A stretch of DNA of 64,000 nucleotides from Pseudomonas cremoris (GTDB lineage: Bacteria > Pseudomonadota > Gammaproteobacteria > Pseudomonadales > Pseudomonadaceae): the NCBI RefSeq assembly GCF_014230465.1, contig NZ_JAAXCY010000003.1, forward strand, positions 496,001 to 560,000, written 5' to 3'. Position numbers and translations under genes: made by a program. Below the pieces are notes generated by a model. That model ran no database searches. It was given only the letters and a program-made list of their open reading frames with translations, and was not told the origin of the DNA. Shown in pieces: positions 34,141 to 43,123 of the stretch (position 1 is its first letter; the number at the start of each line of letters is the position of its first letter).

Positions 34141-35511
34141 ATGAGCGTTTTTGCTTGCCTGCACGAAGCCCAATCCTTTCTTGAGCAACACCCGGACATC
34201 GAGATGTTCGAGCTGTTTATCCTCGACAATAACGGCGTACCCCGTGGCAAGTTGCTGCACCGCGATGAACTGTTGGCGGTGTACGAAACTGGCCGGCCAT
34301 TGCCCAGCACGATCCTGGGCCTGACCATCAATGGCGACGACGTCGAGAATTCCGGGCTGGTTTGGGACGTGGGCGATATCGACTGCCGCGCCTACCCGAT
34401 CAGCGGGAGTTTGCAGCGCATGCCGTGGCGCTTGATTCCTACGGCGGCGGTGCAGGTGAGCATGCACCCGACAGAGGGGCAGCCGGCAACCATCGCCGAC
34501 CCCCGGCATTTACTCGCCAAGGTTATCGACGAGCTCAAGGCCGACGGGTATTACCCGGTGATGGCGGCGGAACTGGAGTTTTATCTGCTCGACCAAAAGC
34601 CTGACAGTCATGGCCGCCCCCGCCCGGCGCGGGACATGGACGGCGGGCGCCCACGCTCCACCCAAGTCTATGGCCTGCGCGAACTGGAGCAGATCGAGCC
34701 GTTCCTGGCCGATCTCTATAGCGCGTGCAAACTGCAAGGCATCCCGGCACGTACGGCGATTTCCGAATACGCCCCCGGCCAGGTCGAAATCACCCTGGAG
34801 CACCGTGCCGACGCCCTGCAAGCCATGGACGAGGCGGTACGCTACAAGCGCCTGGTCAAGGGCGTGGCACATAAACACGGGATGACGGCCTGCTTCATGG
34901 CCAAGCCGTTCGACGATTTGGCCGGCACCGGCATGCACATGCACGTGAGCCTGGCGGATGCTGCAGGGAACAACCTGTTCGCCAGCGAAGCCGCCGACGG
35001 CACGCCTTTGTTGCGCCAGGCAGTGGGCGGCATGCTCAGCACCTTGCTCGATTCGCTGCTGATGTTCTGCCCCAACGCCAACTCCTATCGCCGCTTCCAG
35101 ACCAACAGCTACGCGCCTTTAGCAGCCACCTGGGGGGTGGACAACCGCACCGTCAGCCTGCGCGTGCCGGGTGGGCCGGCCAACTCCCGGCATATCGAAC
35201 ACCGTATCTGCGGCGCCGATGCCAACCCTTACCTGGCCGCTGCGGCGATCCTGGCTGGCATCCACCGAGGCATCCGCGAGCAACGCGATCCTGGCGCGCC
35301 GGTAGAAGGTAACGGCTACGCCCAGGCCAAGGAATTACTGCCCACCGATTGGCTGACCACGCTGCGTGCGCTGGAAGGCTCAAGCTGGGCGCGGGATGCG
35401 TTCGGCAGCGAGTTCCTCGGCGTGTACCTGGCGGTGAAACGTGCGGAGTACCGCCAGTTCATGGGGGAGGTGGGCGAGCAGGATTGGCGGTGGTACCTGC
35501 ATCAGGCATGA
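34141..35511 (+). CDS. Glutamine synthetase-like amine/amino acid gamma-glutamyl ligase
   Basis: A 456-residue member of the glutamine-synthetase superfamily outside GlnA type I, similar in layout to PuuA/SpuI (gamma-glutamylpolyamine synthetases). Visible motifs are AAELEFYLLD (metal), GTGMHMHVSL (ATP/metal), NSYRRFQTNSYAPLAATWGVDN and HRICGADANPYL. It uses ATP to join glutamate to an amine in the cytosol. ATG at 34141 follows GAGAA; ATG at 34129 is an alternative. The partner enzymes of a Puu-like pathway are not adjacent, so the amine is unknown. Confidence 0.83.
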   Translation: MSVFACLHEAQSFLEQHPDIEMFELFILDNNGVPRGKLLHRDELLAVYETGRPLPSTILGLTINGDDVENSGLVWDVGDIDCRAYPISGSLQRMPWRLIPTAAVQVSMHPTEGQPATIADPRHLLAKVIDELKADGYYPVMAAELEFYLLDQKPDSHGRPRPARDMDGGRPRSTQVYGLRELEQIEPFLADLYSACKLQGIPARTAISEYAPGQVEITLEHRADALQAMDEAVRYKRLVKGVAHKHGMTACFMAKPFDDLAGTGMHMHVSLADAAGNNLFASEAADGTPLLRQAVGGMLSTLLDSLLMFCPNANSYRRFQTNSYAPLAATWGVDNRTVSLRVPGGPANSRHIEHRICGADANPYLAAAAILAGIHRGIREQRDPGAPVEGNGYAQAKELLPTDWLTTLRALEGSSWARDAFGSEFLGVYLAVKRAEYRQFMGEVGEQDWRWYLHQA

Positions 35512-35520
35512 ATGTGTTTC

Positions 35521-35548
35521 AAGGTGGCGGTGGTTTCGACCTTTTTTT
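35521..35548 (+). terminator. Weak terminator-like stem after the ligase gene
   Basis: AAGGT (35521-35525) pairs with ACCTT and is followed by a T run. The 5-bp stem with a long loop is marginal. Confidence 0.35.
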
Positions 35549-35613
35549 CACGTAGCGCTGGTTAAGCTGCGGATCAAGGTCGTTCACTACCGTTCTACTC
35601 ACATGAGTCCGTG

Positions 35614-36213
35614 ATGTCGCCACAACCTCCATCCGCCATCGAGAATGAATTCGCCGAGCACTGTGACCGTGAGCACGCGCGGGTCTGCGGCGACACTCGC
35701 CCGCCTGGGTTGATGCAGCGCCTGGCCTCGTGGCGCGATGAGCGGCTGGTGCGCCATGCGCTGAAAGTGGCGGGCGAACCGGGGCTGATCCTTGACTTGG
35801 CGTGCGGCTCGGGGCGGTTTTGGCCGGTGTTGGCCGAGCACGTCAACCGGGTTATCCTGGCCTCGGACAACTCCCAGGACATGCTCGACCATGCCCGCAC
35901 TCATCACCCGGCGGAATTGCTCAAGCGGGTCAAGACGTTCCAGGGCTCGGCATTTTCCATAGGCCTCTCGGCGAACGCGGTCGACTGTATTTTCTGTCTG
36001 GAATTGTTTCGTCATGTGCCCAGTAGCGAGGTGCGCCAAGCACTGTTGCGCGAGTTTCATCGGGTCAGCCGTGACACGGTGATCGTCTCCGTCAACTCTC
36101 GTACAGCCGTAGAGGACGAGTTCCGCCAGGCGGGCTTCAAGGTCCTGAATCATCAGGAGTTCATGCCGGGTTCGAAACTGTGGCGGGTCTACGTACTGCG
36201 TAAGACAGGATAA
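35614..36213 (+). CDS. Class I SAM-dependent methyltransferase
   Basis: A 199-residue Rossmann-type methyltransferase. The SAM motif is LILDLACGSGRFWPVL (about residues 59-74), followed by VILASDNSQDMLDHA and a post-I acidic strand; the C-terminal half has VDCIFCLELFRHVP. ATG at 35614 is used, with a GTG just upstream (35611) as alternative. The substrate is unknown. It lies alone between the ligase gene and rnd. Confidence 0.83.
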   Translation: MSPQPPSAIENEFAEHCDREHARVCGDTRPPGLMQRLASWRDERLVRHALKVAGEPGLILDLACGSGRFWPVLAEHVNRVILASDNSQDMLDHARTHHPAELLKRVKTFQGSAFSIGLSANAVDCIFCLELFRHVPSSEVRQALLREFHRVSRDTVIVSVNSRTAVEDEFRQAGFKVLNHQEFMPGSKLWRVYVLRKTG

Positions 36214-36335
36214 CTTCCGTCTGTCGGACTATTCTTCATCTCCTGTCCGAGTTTTCATGGCTGCCTGTGCACTGCGGATGCTCGCAAGTCCCTTTCGCGA
36301 TATATACTGCGCGCCATTCTTCAAGGGAGAGCCGT

Positions 36336-37469
36336 GTGGCCATCGATATTCACTGGATCTGCGACAACGATAGCCTCGGCCAGCATTGCGCCGAATGGCA
36401 GCAGTTGCCATTCGTCGCCCTCGACACCGAATTCATGCGGGTCGACACCTTTTATCCCATTGCCGGGCTGATCCAGATTGGTGATGGCGTACGCGCTTAC
36501 CTGATCGATCCCCTGACCATCGACAATTGGCAACCCTTGGCCGCTTTGCTGGAGAACCCAGCGGTGATCAAGGTGGTGCACGCCTGCAGCGAAGACCTCG
36601 AAGTGTTGCTGCGCCTGACCGGCAGCCTGCCGGTGCCGTTGTTTGACACCCAATTGGCTGCGGCTTACCTGAACCTGGGTTTCTCCATGGGCTATTCGCG
36701 CCTGGTGCAAGCCGTGCTGGATATCGAACTGCCCAAAGGTGAAACCCGCTCGGACTGGCTGCAGCGGCCGTTGTCCGAGACGCAGATCAGCTACGCCGCC
36801 GAAGACGCGGTGCATTTGGCCGAGGTCTACACACGGTTGCGTCCGCAGCTTTCGGACGATAAATACGCCTGGGTACTGGAGGACGGTGCCGAACTGGTCG
36901 CCAACCTGCGCCGTGAAGTCGACCCGTACGAGGTGTACCGCGACGCCAAGCTCGCGTGGAAACTGTCCCGTGCCCAGCTCGCCGTCCTGCGTGAGCTGTG
37001 CGCCTGGCGCGAACAGCAGGCGCGCGCCCGTGACCTGCCACGTAACCGCATCATTCGCGAACATTCGCTATGGCCACTGGCCAAATCCCAGCCGGATAAC
37101 CTCGCCGCCCTGGGCAAAATCGAAGACATGCACCCGCGCACCGTGCGTCAGGATGGCCAGTTCCTGCTGGACCTGATCAAACGTGCCGGCAGTGTGTCCA
37201 TGGACCAATGGCCGCCTGCCGTTGCCGAACCGCTGCCGGTGGACGCCGCCACGCTGATCAAGCAACTGCGTGCACTGGGCCAGGCCGAAGCCGAACGCCT
37301 GGACATGGCGCCAGAACTGATGCTGCGCAAGAAAACCCTCGAAGCCCTGGTTAAAAGTGGCTACCCCGATGGGCCTTACCAATTGCCAGACTCGCTGCGT
37401 GGCTGGCGCCGCGAGTTGATGGGCCAGGCGCTGCTCGACAGCCTGGCCACTGCCGGAGAACAGCCTTGA
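36336..37469 (+). CDS. rnd: Ribonuclease D
   Basis: A 377-residue 3'-5' exoribonuclease that trims tRNA precursors and other stable RNAs. DEDDy motifs are visible: LDTEFMR (D30, E32), [10 protein letters not shown], and SYAAEDAV with its Tyr and Asp. The C-terminal part has the HRDC domain ([20 protein letters not shown]). GTG at 36336 is chosen because AAGGGAG lies 6 bases before it and the protein starts with the conserved sequence. It overlaps ycgL by 4 bases. Confidence 0.95.
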   Translation: MAIDIHWICDNDSLGQHCAEWQQLPFVALDTEFMRVDTFYPIAGLIQIGDGVRAYLIDPLTIDNWQPLAALLENPAVIKVVHACSEDLEVLLRLTGSLPVPLFDTQLAAAYLNLGFSMGYSRLVQAVLDIELPKGETRSDWLQRPLSETQISYAAEDAVHLAEVYTRLRPQLSDDKYAWVLEDGAELVANLRREVDPYEVYRDAKLAWKLSRAQLAVLRELCAWREQQARARDLPRNRIIREHSLWPLAKSQPDNLAALGKIEDMHPRTVRQDGQFLLDLIKRAGSVSMDQWPPAVAEPLPVDAATLIKQLRALGQAEAERLDMAPELMLRKKTLEALVKSGYPDGPYQLPDSLRGWRRELMGQALLDSLATAGEQP

Positions 37470-37759
37470 AACGTATTTGTTCCATCTACCGCAGCCCTAA
37501 ACGCGCCGGCATGTACCTCTACGTCCTGAAAAGCGATGTGCTGGAGCGAGTGCCCGAAGGTCTGCTGACCGTGTTCGGCAAGCCGGTGCACGCGTTCAAC
37601 CTGGTGCTGACGCCTGAGCGCAAGCTGCAACAGGAAGACATCGCCCAAGTGCTGGAAAACCTCGACAAGCAGGGCTACCACCTGCAAATGCCGCCGCCTG
37701 AGGACGAGTACATCGAACACTTGCCCGAAGAGCTGCTGCGTCGCAACGACCCGATGTGA
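37466..37759 (+). CDS. ycgL: YcgL-family protein
   Basis: A 97-residue conserved small protein of unknown function (DUF709/YcgL). Residues [20 protein letters not shown] at the start, [18 protein letters not shown] and the acidic C-terminus match the family. It begins with TTG, whose codon overlaps the rnd stop (TTGA, 37466-37469), so translation is likely coupled. The rnd-ycgL order is characteristic of pseudomonads. Confidence 0.93.
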   Translation: MKRICSIYRSPKRAGMYLYVLKSDVLERVPEGLLTVFGKPVHAFNLVLTPERKLQQEDIAQVLENLDKQGYHLQMPPPEDEYIEHLPEELLRRNDPM

Positions 37760-37766
37760 TCGGTCA

Positions 37767-37784
37767 GTGCCCTGTTCGGGGCAC
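37767..37784 (+). terminator. Possible terminator hairpin after ycgL
   Basis: GTGCCC pairs with GGGCAC around a TGTTCG loop, 7 bases after the ycgL stop, followed by ATTCTT, which is a poor T run. Confidence 0.4.
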
Positions 37785-37866
37785 ATTCTTCAATGGAATC
37801 GTATTCGTGGGCGGTGGCCGTAAGGATGCGGGCGGCCGTCTGCAGTGTTTTTGAAAGGTTTTAAGC

Positions 37867-38799
37867 ATGCGTGTTCTGATTGCTGAACAGGATCACCCGC
37901 TCTACGCCCAACTGCTCGGCGAGGCGGCACCGGACCTTGAAGTGCTGACCAGCGGCGACTCGGCAGAACTGTCGCGCCTGGCTGCTGACTGCCCAGTGTG
38001 GCTGGGCCAGCCGGACCTGCTCGCCACTCTGTTGCGCCAGGGCCATCAGCCGCAATGGCTGCAATCGACCTGGGCCGGCATCACCCCCCTGTTGGCCGAA
38101 GGCTTGCCCCGCGACTATCGCTTGACCCGTGCGGTCGGCATTTTTGGCCAGGTCATGGCTGAATTCGTCCTTACCTACATGCTCGGCCATGAGCGCGAAG
38201 TGCTCGCGCGCCTGGTGAGCCAGGTCGAGCGCAAGTGGGACAACCGCATGGGCCAGAGCCTGGCGGGACGCAAGGTGTTGATCGTCGGCACCGGCGATAT
38301 CGGCCAGAGCGTTGCCGAGTTCCTGGTGCCGTTTGGCGTGAAGCTGTATGGCATCGCCAGCACCGCGCGTGAGCAGGCGCCGTTTATCGAAGTGGCCGGG
38401 CTTGATCAATTGAGCCGACTGGTGGGAGAGGTGGACTACGTGGTCAACCTGCTGCCCAACACGCCGAATACCCATGACTTATACGACGCGGCCTTGTTCA
38501 AGCAATTCAAGCCGACCGGCCTGTTTATCAACGTCGGGCGTGGCGTGGCCGTGGTAGATGCAGACCTGGTCGACGCCTTGAAGGAAGGGCACTTGGCGGG
38601 GGCTGTGATTGATGTGTGCCGCCAGGAACCGTTGCCGCAACGTCATCCGTTCTGGACCGCGTGGGGCTTGTTGCTGACAGGCCATAGCTCGGCGCCGACG
38701 TCGCCAGAATTGATGGTGGCGTTGTTTTTGCAGAATCTACGGGCGTATCAGGGGAAGGAAGCGCTGCGCGGGGAAGTGGATTTCGAGCGCGGTTACTGA
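37867..38799 (+). CDS. D-2-hydroxyacid dehydrogenase (glyoxylate/hydroxypyruvate reductase-like)
   Basis: A 310-residue NAD(P)-dependent oxidoreductase. The nucleotide loop is VGTGDIGQSVAEF near residues 138-150, and the catalytic set Arg (NVGRGVAV), Glu (VCRQEPLP) and His (TGHSSAP) is complete. The layout is that of GhrA. It has a GAAAGG ribosome binding site. It lies between ycgL and the nitroreductase gene and converges with the latter. Confidence 0.92.
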   Translation: MRVLIAEQDHPLYAQLLGEAAPDLEVLTSGDSAELSRLAADCPVWLGQPDLLATLLRQGHQPQWLQSTWAGITPLLAEGLPRDYRLTRAVGIFGQVMAEFVLTYMLGHEREVLARLVSQVERKWDNRMGQSLAGRKVLIVGTGDIGQSVAEFLVPFGVKLYGIASTAREQAPFIEVAGLDQLSRLVGEVDYVVNLLPNTPNTHDLYDAALFKQFKPTGLFINVGRGVAVVDADLVDALKEGHLAGAVIDVCRQEPLPQRHPFWTAWGLLLTGHSSAPTSPELMVALFLQNLRAYQGKEALRGEVDFERGY

Positions 38800-38815
38800 C
38801 AGTACTGGGAACACA

Positions 38816-38905
38816 TTGTGGGAGCGGGCTTGCTCGCGAAGGCGGTGTATCAGTTGAAGTATTTTTGACTGATACACCGCATTCGCGAGCAAGCCCGCTC
38901 CCACA
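38816..38905. repeat. REP doublet (REPIN-like), family A
   Basis: Left arm TTGTGGGAGCGGGCTTGCTC, inner GCGGTGTATCAGT/ACTGATACACCGC, right arm ending CCCACA. It lies between convergent genes. Confidence 0.93.
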
Positions 38906-38923
38906 GGGGGTATTGCGTTAGCT

Positions 38924-39517
38924 TCAGAGGCTGAAATCACCTTCCGACACCAGCTCGCTCAACGGTCGACGCGGGCTCGGCGCTTCACGGCCCTGCAGGT
39001 ACTCCGGCAAGGTCGACTTGTCACCCAGCTTGCCGATCGCCACGGCAGCATGCAGTGCATAACCTTCCGGGATTTTCAGCTCTTTGCGGGTCAGCTCCTG
39101 GTCGAAGCCGGCCATGCCGTGGGTGTGCCACCCGCTGAGGCTGGCTTGCAGCGCCAGGTGGCCCCAGGCCGAACCGGTGTCGAAGGTGTGCCACAGCGCC
39201 GGGGTTTCTTCCGTAGCGCCAGGGGCGGTGAAGTCGGTTTTCGAGGCGATGATCACCAGGGCCGACGCGTGCTGCGCCCAACCACGGTTGAATTCATTCA
39301 GCAAACCCAGGAAACGTTCCCAGTTTGGCGTGTCACGGCGCGCGTAGAGAAAACGCCACGGCTGCGAGTTATAGGCCGACGGCGCCCAGCGTGCGGCTTC
39401 GAAGAAGCTCAGCAGGGTTTCTTGCGGGATGCTCTCGCCGGTGAAGGCGCGGGGCGACCAGCGTTCGGTGAACTGAGTGTGGATCGGGTAATCGGCAACG
39501 CGTGGATTTGTGCTCAT
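38924..39517 (-). CDS. Nitroreductase-family flavoprotein
   Basis: A 197-residue FMN enzyme of the nitroreductase superfamily. Characteristic regions are RWSPRAFTGESIPQE, EAARWAPSAYNSQPWRFLYA and the C-terminal LPEYLQGREAPSPRRPLSEL. It would reduce nitro compounds or quinones with NAD(P)H, cytosolic. ATG at 39517 follows CAGGAAC. The upstream gene-free 287 bases to ycgN hold both divergent promoters. Confidence 0.92.
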   Translation of the reverse strand: MSTNPRVADYPIHTQFTERWSPRAFTGESIPQETLLSFFEAARWAPSAYNSQPWRFLYARRDTPNWERFLGLLNEFNRGWAQHASALVIIASKTDFTAPGATEETPALWHTFDTGSAWGHLALQASLSGWHTHGMAGFDQELTRKELKIPEGYALHAAVAIGKLGDKSTLPEYLQGREAPSPRRPLSELVSEGDFSL

Positions 39518-39804
39518 GAACAGTTCCTGATGACGACAATGGGCTAGGGTTGGAAACAGGCGCAGATTCAAAAAACGGGGCACCGATGCGCTCGGCGAGG
39601 GTTTTTTCAAGGCTCCATGGGGCGTCGTGGGCAATGCGGTACAGCATTTATGGCGCCCGACGCAGGGCCTTTGCGGCCCACAAAGCTACTGCGATGGATG
39701 GTCGCTGACAAGTCTGGTAACACCGCCAGTCGTAAGCACTTGGTTCCACGGGCCTTGGGCACTAGACTGGCGGCCTTTTCACCTACCGATACTGATGTAG
39801 AGCC

Positions 39805-40254
39805 ATGGCCGCCAAAGTCGAACCTTTCTGGATACGTAAAACCCTTGAACACCTCGACCAGGAGGAGTGGGAATCGTTGTGCGACGGCTGTGGCCTGTGC
39901 TGCCTGCAAAAGCTTGAGGATGAAGACGACAACAGCGTCTATTACACGCGCATCGCCTGCAAACTGCTGGACCTGAAAACCTGCCAGTGCACCGACTACC
40001 CCAACCGTCGCGCCTCGGTGCCCGACTGCATCCAGCTCACCCCGGGCCAGGCCGACCAGTTCAAATGGCTGCCGCCGACCTGCGGTTACCGCTTGGTCAG
40101 TGAGCGCAAGGACCTGCCGTTGTGGCACCACCTGGTCTGTGGCGACCGCGACGCCGTGCACCACGAACGTATTTCCCAGTCCGGGCGCATGCTCAGCGAA
40201 GGCAGCGTGCCCGAAGACGACTGGGAGGATTACCTGATTTTCCGCGCAGGCTGA
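39805..40254 (+). CDS. ycgN: YcgN-family cysteine-cluster protein
   Basis: A 149-residue cytosolic protein with a CxxCxxCC cluster (CDGCGLCC near residue 27) and further cysteines at [19 protein letters not shown] and VCGD, the UPF0260/YcgN pattern that probably binds zinc or an Fe-S cluster. Function unknown. It is 12 bases upstream of the M61-like gene and is probably in the same operon. Confidence 0.93.
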   Translation: MAAKVEPFWIRKTLEHLDQEEWESLCDGCGLCCLQKLEDEDDNSVYYTRIACKLLDLKTCQCTDYPNRRASVPDCIQLTPGQADQFKWLPPTCGYRLVSERKDLPLWHHLVCGDRDAVHHERISQSGRMLSEGSVPEDDWEDYLIFRAG

Positions 40255-40266
40255 CAAGGAGTGTGT

Positions 40267-41487
40267 ATGAGGGGGGTAACAACGCTGCTGGCAAGCCTGG
40301 TGTTGCTGGCGCTGAGCACGCCCGCGTGGTGCGCGAAGAAAGTTGACCTGGATTACCACGTCAAGTTGCTGCCCCAGAGCGATCAGGCCGAAGTGCGGGT
40401 GAGCCTGTCCCAGGGCGCGGCGGTGCGCAGCCTGAACTTCGACCTGGGCCGCGACGGTGACTACAGCGACTTCAAGGCCGATGGCCAGTGGAAAGTCACC
40501 GGCAACCGCGGCCTGTGGCAGCCCAGCGCGAGCAAGTCCAGCCTGACCTACCGCGTGCGCCTCACTCATTCTCGCAAGGCGGGCATTTACGAGGCGCGCA
40601 TGACGCCGAGCTGGGCGTTGTTTCGCGGCGAAGACCTGGTGCCGCCCGCGCACCTTGACCAACAGGACGGCATCGAACTGGTCTCGCGGCTGGTGTTCGA
40701 ACTGCCCGCCGGCTGGAAAAGCATCGAGACCGCCTGGCCGCGCGTCGGCAAGAACAAATTCCGTATCGACAATGTTTCCCGGCTGTTCGACCGCCCCACC
40801 GGCTGGATGCTCGCCGGCACCGTGGGCAGCCGTCGGGTGCGCCTGGGCGAAACCGAAGTTACCGTCGCCTCGCCCAAGGGCCAGGGCATGCGCCGCATGG
40901 ATGTGCTGACGCTGCTGACCTTCGTCTGGCCTCAGGTCGAGGCGGCGTTCCCACGCCACCCCGCCAAGTTGTTGGTGGTAGGTGCTGGCGATCCGATGCG
41001 CCGTGGCGCGTTCTCGGCCAGGGACTCTATCTACCTTAATAGCCGCACGCCGCTGATCAGCGAAAACGGCAGCAGCCCGTTGATCCGTGAAGTGGTGCAG
41101 GCGATTGGGCGCTTCAACGATCACGACACCAGCGACTGGATCAGCGAAGGCATGGCGGAGTACTACGCCATCGAACTGGTGCGCCGTGCAGGGGGAATCA
41201 CCGATGAGCGGTATCAGGCGATCCAGGCCAGATTGGCGAAGGAAGGCAAGGACGTGACCAGCTTGCGCGGCGAGCATGTCAGCGGCGCAACGGTATCGCG
41301 GGCGGTGGTGGTGTTGCAGGAGTTGGATCGCGAGATTCGGGTGAAAACCCACAACAAACGGTCACTGGATGACCTGGCCCAGGCGGTGATGCGGGCCAAT
41401 AGCATTACCACGGCGGAGTTTGTGCAGCTTGCCGAGAGCATCATCGGTGAGTCTTCGGTGGTGCTGGACAGCAAATTGCTGCACTGA
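40267..41487 (+). CDS. Secreted M61-like protein with degenerate peptidase motif
   Basis: A 406-residue exported protein: signal peptide MRGVTTLLASLVLLALSTPA (cleavage near AWCA). ATG at 40267 is favoured by AAGGAG 5 bases upstream. The C-terminal half resembles M61 metallopeptidases (glycyl aminopeptidase-like): the SEGMAEYYA segment (E294) matches the third zinc ligand region. Where HExxH should be, the sequence reads R274-E-V-V-Q278, so both zinc histidines are lost. The protein is therefore likely a non-catalytic or altered relative. Periplasmic role unknown. Confidence 0.75.
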   Translation: MRGVTTLLASLVLLALSTPAWCAKKVDLDYHVKLLPQSDQAEVRVSLSQGAAVRSLNFDLGRDGDYSDFKADGQWKVTGNRGLWQPSASKSSLTYRVRLTHSRKAGIYEARMTPSWALFRGEDLVPPAHLDQQDGIELVSRLVFELPAGWKSIETAWPRVGKNKFRIDNVSRLFDRPTGWMLAGTVGSRRVRLGETEVTVASPKGQGMRRMDVLTLLTFVWPQVEAAFPRHPAKLLVVGAGDPMRRGAFSARDSIYLNSRTPLISENGSSPLIREVVQAIGRFNDHDTSDWISEGMAEYYAIELVRRAGGITDERYQAIQARLAKEGKDVTSLRGEHVSGATVSRAVVVLQELDREIRVKTHNKRSLDDLAQAVMRANSITTAEFVQLAESIIGESSVVLDSKLLH

Positions 41488-41508
41488 TCCCAAGCCTTGC
41501 ACAAAACA

Positions 41509-41603
41509 AAATGTGGGAGCGGGCTTGCTCGCGAAGGCGGCGTGTCAGTTAACTCATCTTTAACTGATAGACCGCTTTCGCGAGCAAGCCCGCTCCCACA
41601 TTT
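41509..41603. repeat. REP doublet (REPIN-like), family A
   Basis: AAATGTGGGAGCGGGCTTGC arm and inverse, with TCAGTTAA/TTAACTGA inner pairing. It lies between convergent genes. Confidence 0.93.
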
Positions 41604-41630
41604 AGATCTCCGTTGTTTGGAAGATCTCTA

Positions 41631-41972
41631 TTAACCAGTGGTTTTCTCAGCGGCCACTTCGGCTTTGGTTTTCAAGTTCTTCAACTCAGCCCCGGCTCGC
41701 TCGATCTTGGTACGCACGCTGTTCATCTCCTGACGACCCTGCTCCAGCTTGTCCTTGAGCGAACTGTGCCCGGTAAAACCACGGGCCAGCGCTACGCCGC
41801 CGATCGCCACCTGGATCAAGCCGAAAAGCCCGCCACGGCGCAGGCCTTTGCCCACCATCATCACGCCACCGGCCACCGAGCCGATGCGCTCCCAGCCGTG
41901 CACGTTTTGCGTGGGTTGGGTTTCAAACGGGGTGTGTTCGATGATAGGTCGCAAGGTTTTGCTGTCGCTCAT
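41631..41972 (-). CDS. DUF2892-type small membrane protein
   Basis: A 113-residue protein. Residues 25-65 (ERIGSVAGGVMMVGKGLRRG, then GLFGLIQVAIGGVALARGFT) form two short glycine-rich helices as in the YgaP-like inner-membrane DUF2892 module; the C-terminal 45 residues are a charged coiled coil (LKDKLEQGRQEMNSVRTKIE). ATG at 41972 has TTGGAGA upstream. Function unknown. Confidence 0.78.
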   Translation of the reverse strand: MSDSKTLRPIIEHTPFETQPTQNVHGWERIGSVAGGVMMVGKGLRRGGLFGLIQVAIGGVALARGFTGHSSLKDKLEQGRQEMNSVRTKIERAGAELKNLKTKAEVAAEKTTG

Positions 41973-42040
41973 GATCTGTCTCCAACAAGGGCAAGTGATA
42001 AGTAGCTGACTGCGCACAGGTGCCGGATGTTCCGAAAAAA

Positions 42041-42508
42041 TCAGTACTTGGGGCCCGAACGGGTGTTGTTGCCCTTGGCCAGTCGGTCGTAGAGCACTAC
42101 GTTGACGGTGGCGGCGAGGTTCATGCAACCGGTGGTCGGGATGTACACCACATCTTCACACCAGTCGCGGATTTCTTTGTCGAGGGAACCGTCTTCGGGG
42201 CCGAAGATGTACAACGCACGGTCGGGGTGGGTGTATTCGGGCAGCGGGCGGGCACCTTCCACCAGTTCCACGGCGACGGGGATGCAACCCAGCGGCAGGA
42301 TTTTTTTCAGGTCATCAATGCCGATCAGCGGAATGTCGTGGTGGACCTTCTTGGTGTCGGTGATGAAATCTCGCGCGCGCTCGTAGCGTACGCCGGTGTA
42401 GAACACCGAGGCCACGCCGTAGCAGCCGGCGGCGCGCATCACGGAGCCGACGTTTTCGGGGGATTTGGGGTTGTACAGACCGATGCAGCTGTAGCGTTTA
42501 TTGCCCAC
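42041..42508 (-). CDS. SPOUT-class RNA 2'-O-methyltransferase (TrmH/SpoU family)
   Basis: A 155-residue single-domain knotted methyltransferase beginning at GTG 42508. SPOUT motifs are present: NPKSPENVGSVMRAAGCYG (motif 1), LYIFGPEDGSLD (motif 2) and VYIPTTGCMNLAATVNVVLY (motif 3). The size is that of a minimal TrmL/TrmH-like enzyme without an extra RNA-binding domain. Target nucleotide unknown. Confidence 0.9.
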   Translation of the reverse strand: MGNKRYSCIGLYNPKSPENVGSVMRAAGCYGVASVFYTGVRYERARDFITDTKKVHHDIPLIGIDDLKKILPLGCIPVAVELVEGARPLPEYTHPDRALYIFGPEDGSLDKEIRDWCEDVVYIPTTGCMNLAATVNVVLYDRLAKGNNTRSGPKY

Positions 42509-42578
42509 GGGGAAGGGTGCCTTGGAGGAAAACGGCGATTATACGGCCTTGGAGTGATGGGGTGTTTGTGGGATCGCC

Positions 42579-42661
42579 TTCGCGAGCAAGCCCGCTCCCA
42601 CATTTGACCCAGTACATTCTTTGGAATGCGGTCGATTGTGGGAGCGGGCTTGCTCGCGAAG
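42579..42661. repeat. Family-A REP pair in reversed (tail-to-tail) orientation
   Basis: TTCGCGAGCAAGCCCGCTCC at 42579 precedes ATTGTGGGAGCGGGCTTGCT at 42635, the opposite order to the other ten family-A pairs. The spacer is 29 bases. It lies between two minus-strand genes. Confidence 0.9.
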
Positions 42662-42687
42662 AGGCCGGAACAGGCAGCGACGAACTA

Positions 42688-43062
42688 TCAGTCGTCCTTC
42701 TTCATCAACCCCGCCAACGCCGCAAACGGGTTATGCGTGGCCTTGGCAATCGTCGGGCTGCTGGTGGAGCCTTCGCTGAAGTACTGCTGGTCGGTGTAGC
42801 GCGAGTGTTCGTTGTCGTGGCAGTACAGGCACAGCAACTCCCAGTTGGAGCCATCCTGGGGGTTGTCATCATGGTTGTGGTTGCGGTGGTGCACGGTCAA
42901 TTCGCTCAAGCGCTTGCCGGAAAACTCACGGGTGCAGCGGCCACACACGTGGGGGTACATCTTCAACGCTTTGTCGCGGTAGCCCATTTCGCGGTCGCGC
43001 TGGGCATCGGCAAGGATGCGATCCAGCTTGGCGGTGTGGGAGGGCGGGTTGGTCGAGCTCAT
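42688..43062 (-). CDS. HNH nuclease family protein, YajD-like
   Basis: A 124-residue protein with a CxxC...HH...N...CxxCH HNH zinc-finger pattern: HVCGRCTREF, LTVHHRNHNHDDNP and NWELLCLYCHDNEH. It is chromosomally encoded in isolation from mobile elements, as YajD is in other bacteria. Two consecutive ATG codons occur; the second (43062) has the better distance to AGGAG. DNA nuclease activity is inferred from the fold. Confidence 0.9.
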   Translation of the reverse strand: MSSTNPPSHTAKLDRILADAQRDREMGYRDKALKMYPHVCGRCTREFSGKRLSELTVHHRNHNHDDNPQDGSNWELLCLYCHDNEHSRYTDQQYFSEGSTSSPTIAKATHNPFAALAGLMKKDD

Positions 43063-43123
43063 CATGGCTCCTGTCTTTTGGGTGGGTCACGGATAGGGTT
43101 GATTCTAGCCGTTCACGGCGTAA

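Noticed and set aside
39607..41352. 581-residue minus-strand frame opposite ycgN and the M61-like gene
   Set aside because: It is antisense to two genes with good ribosome binding sites and recognised motifs, and its product has shadow-type composition.
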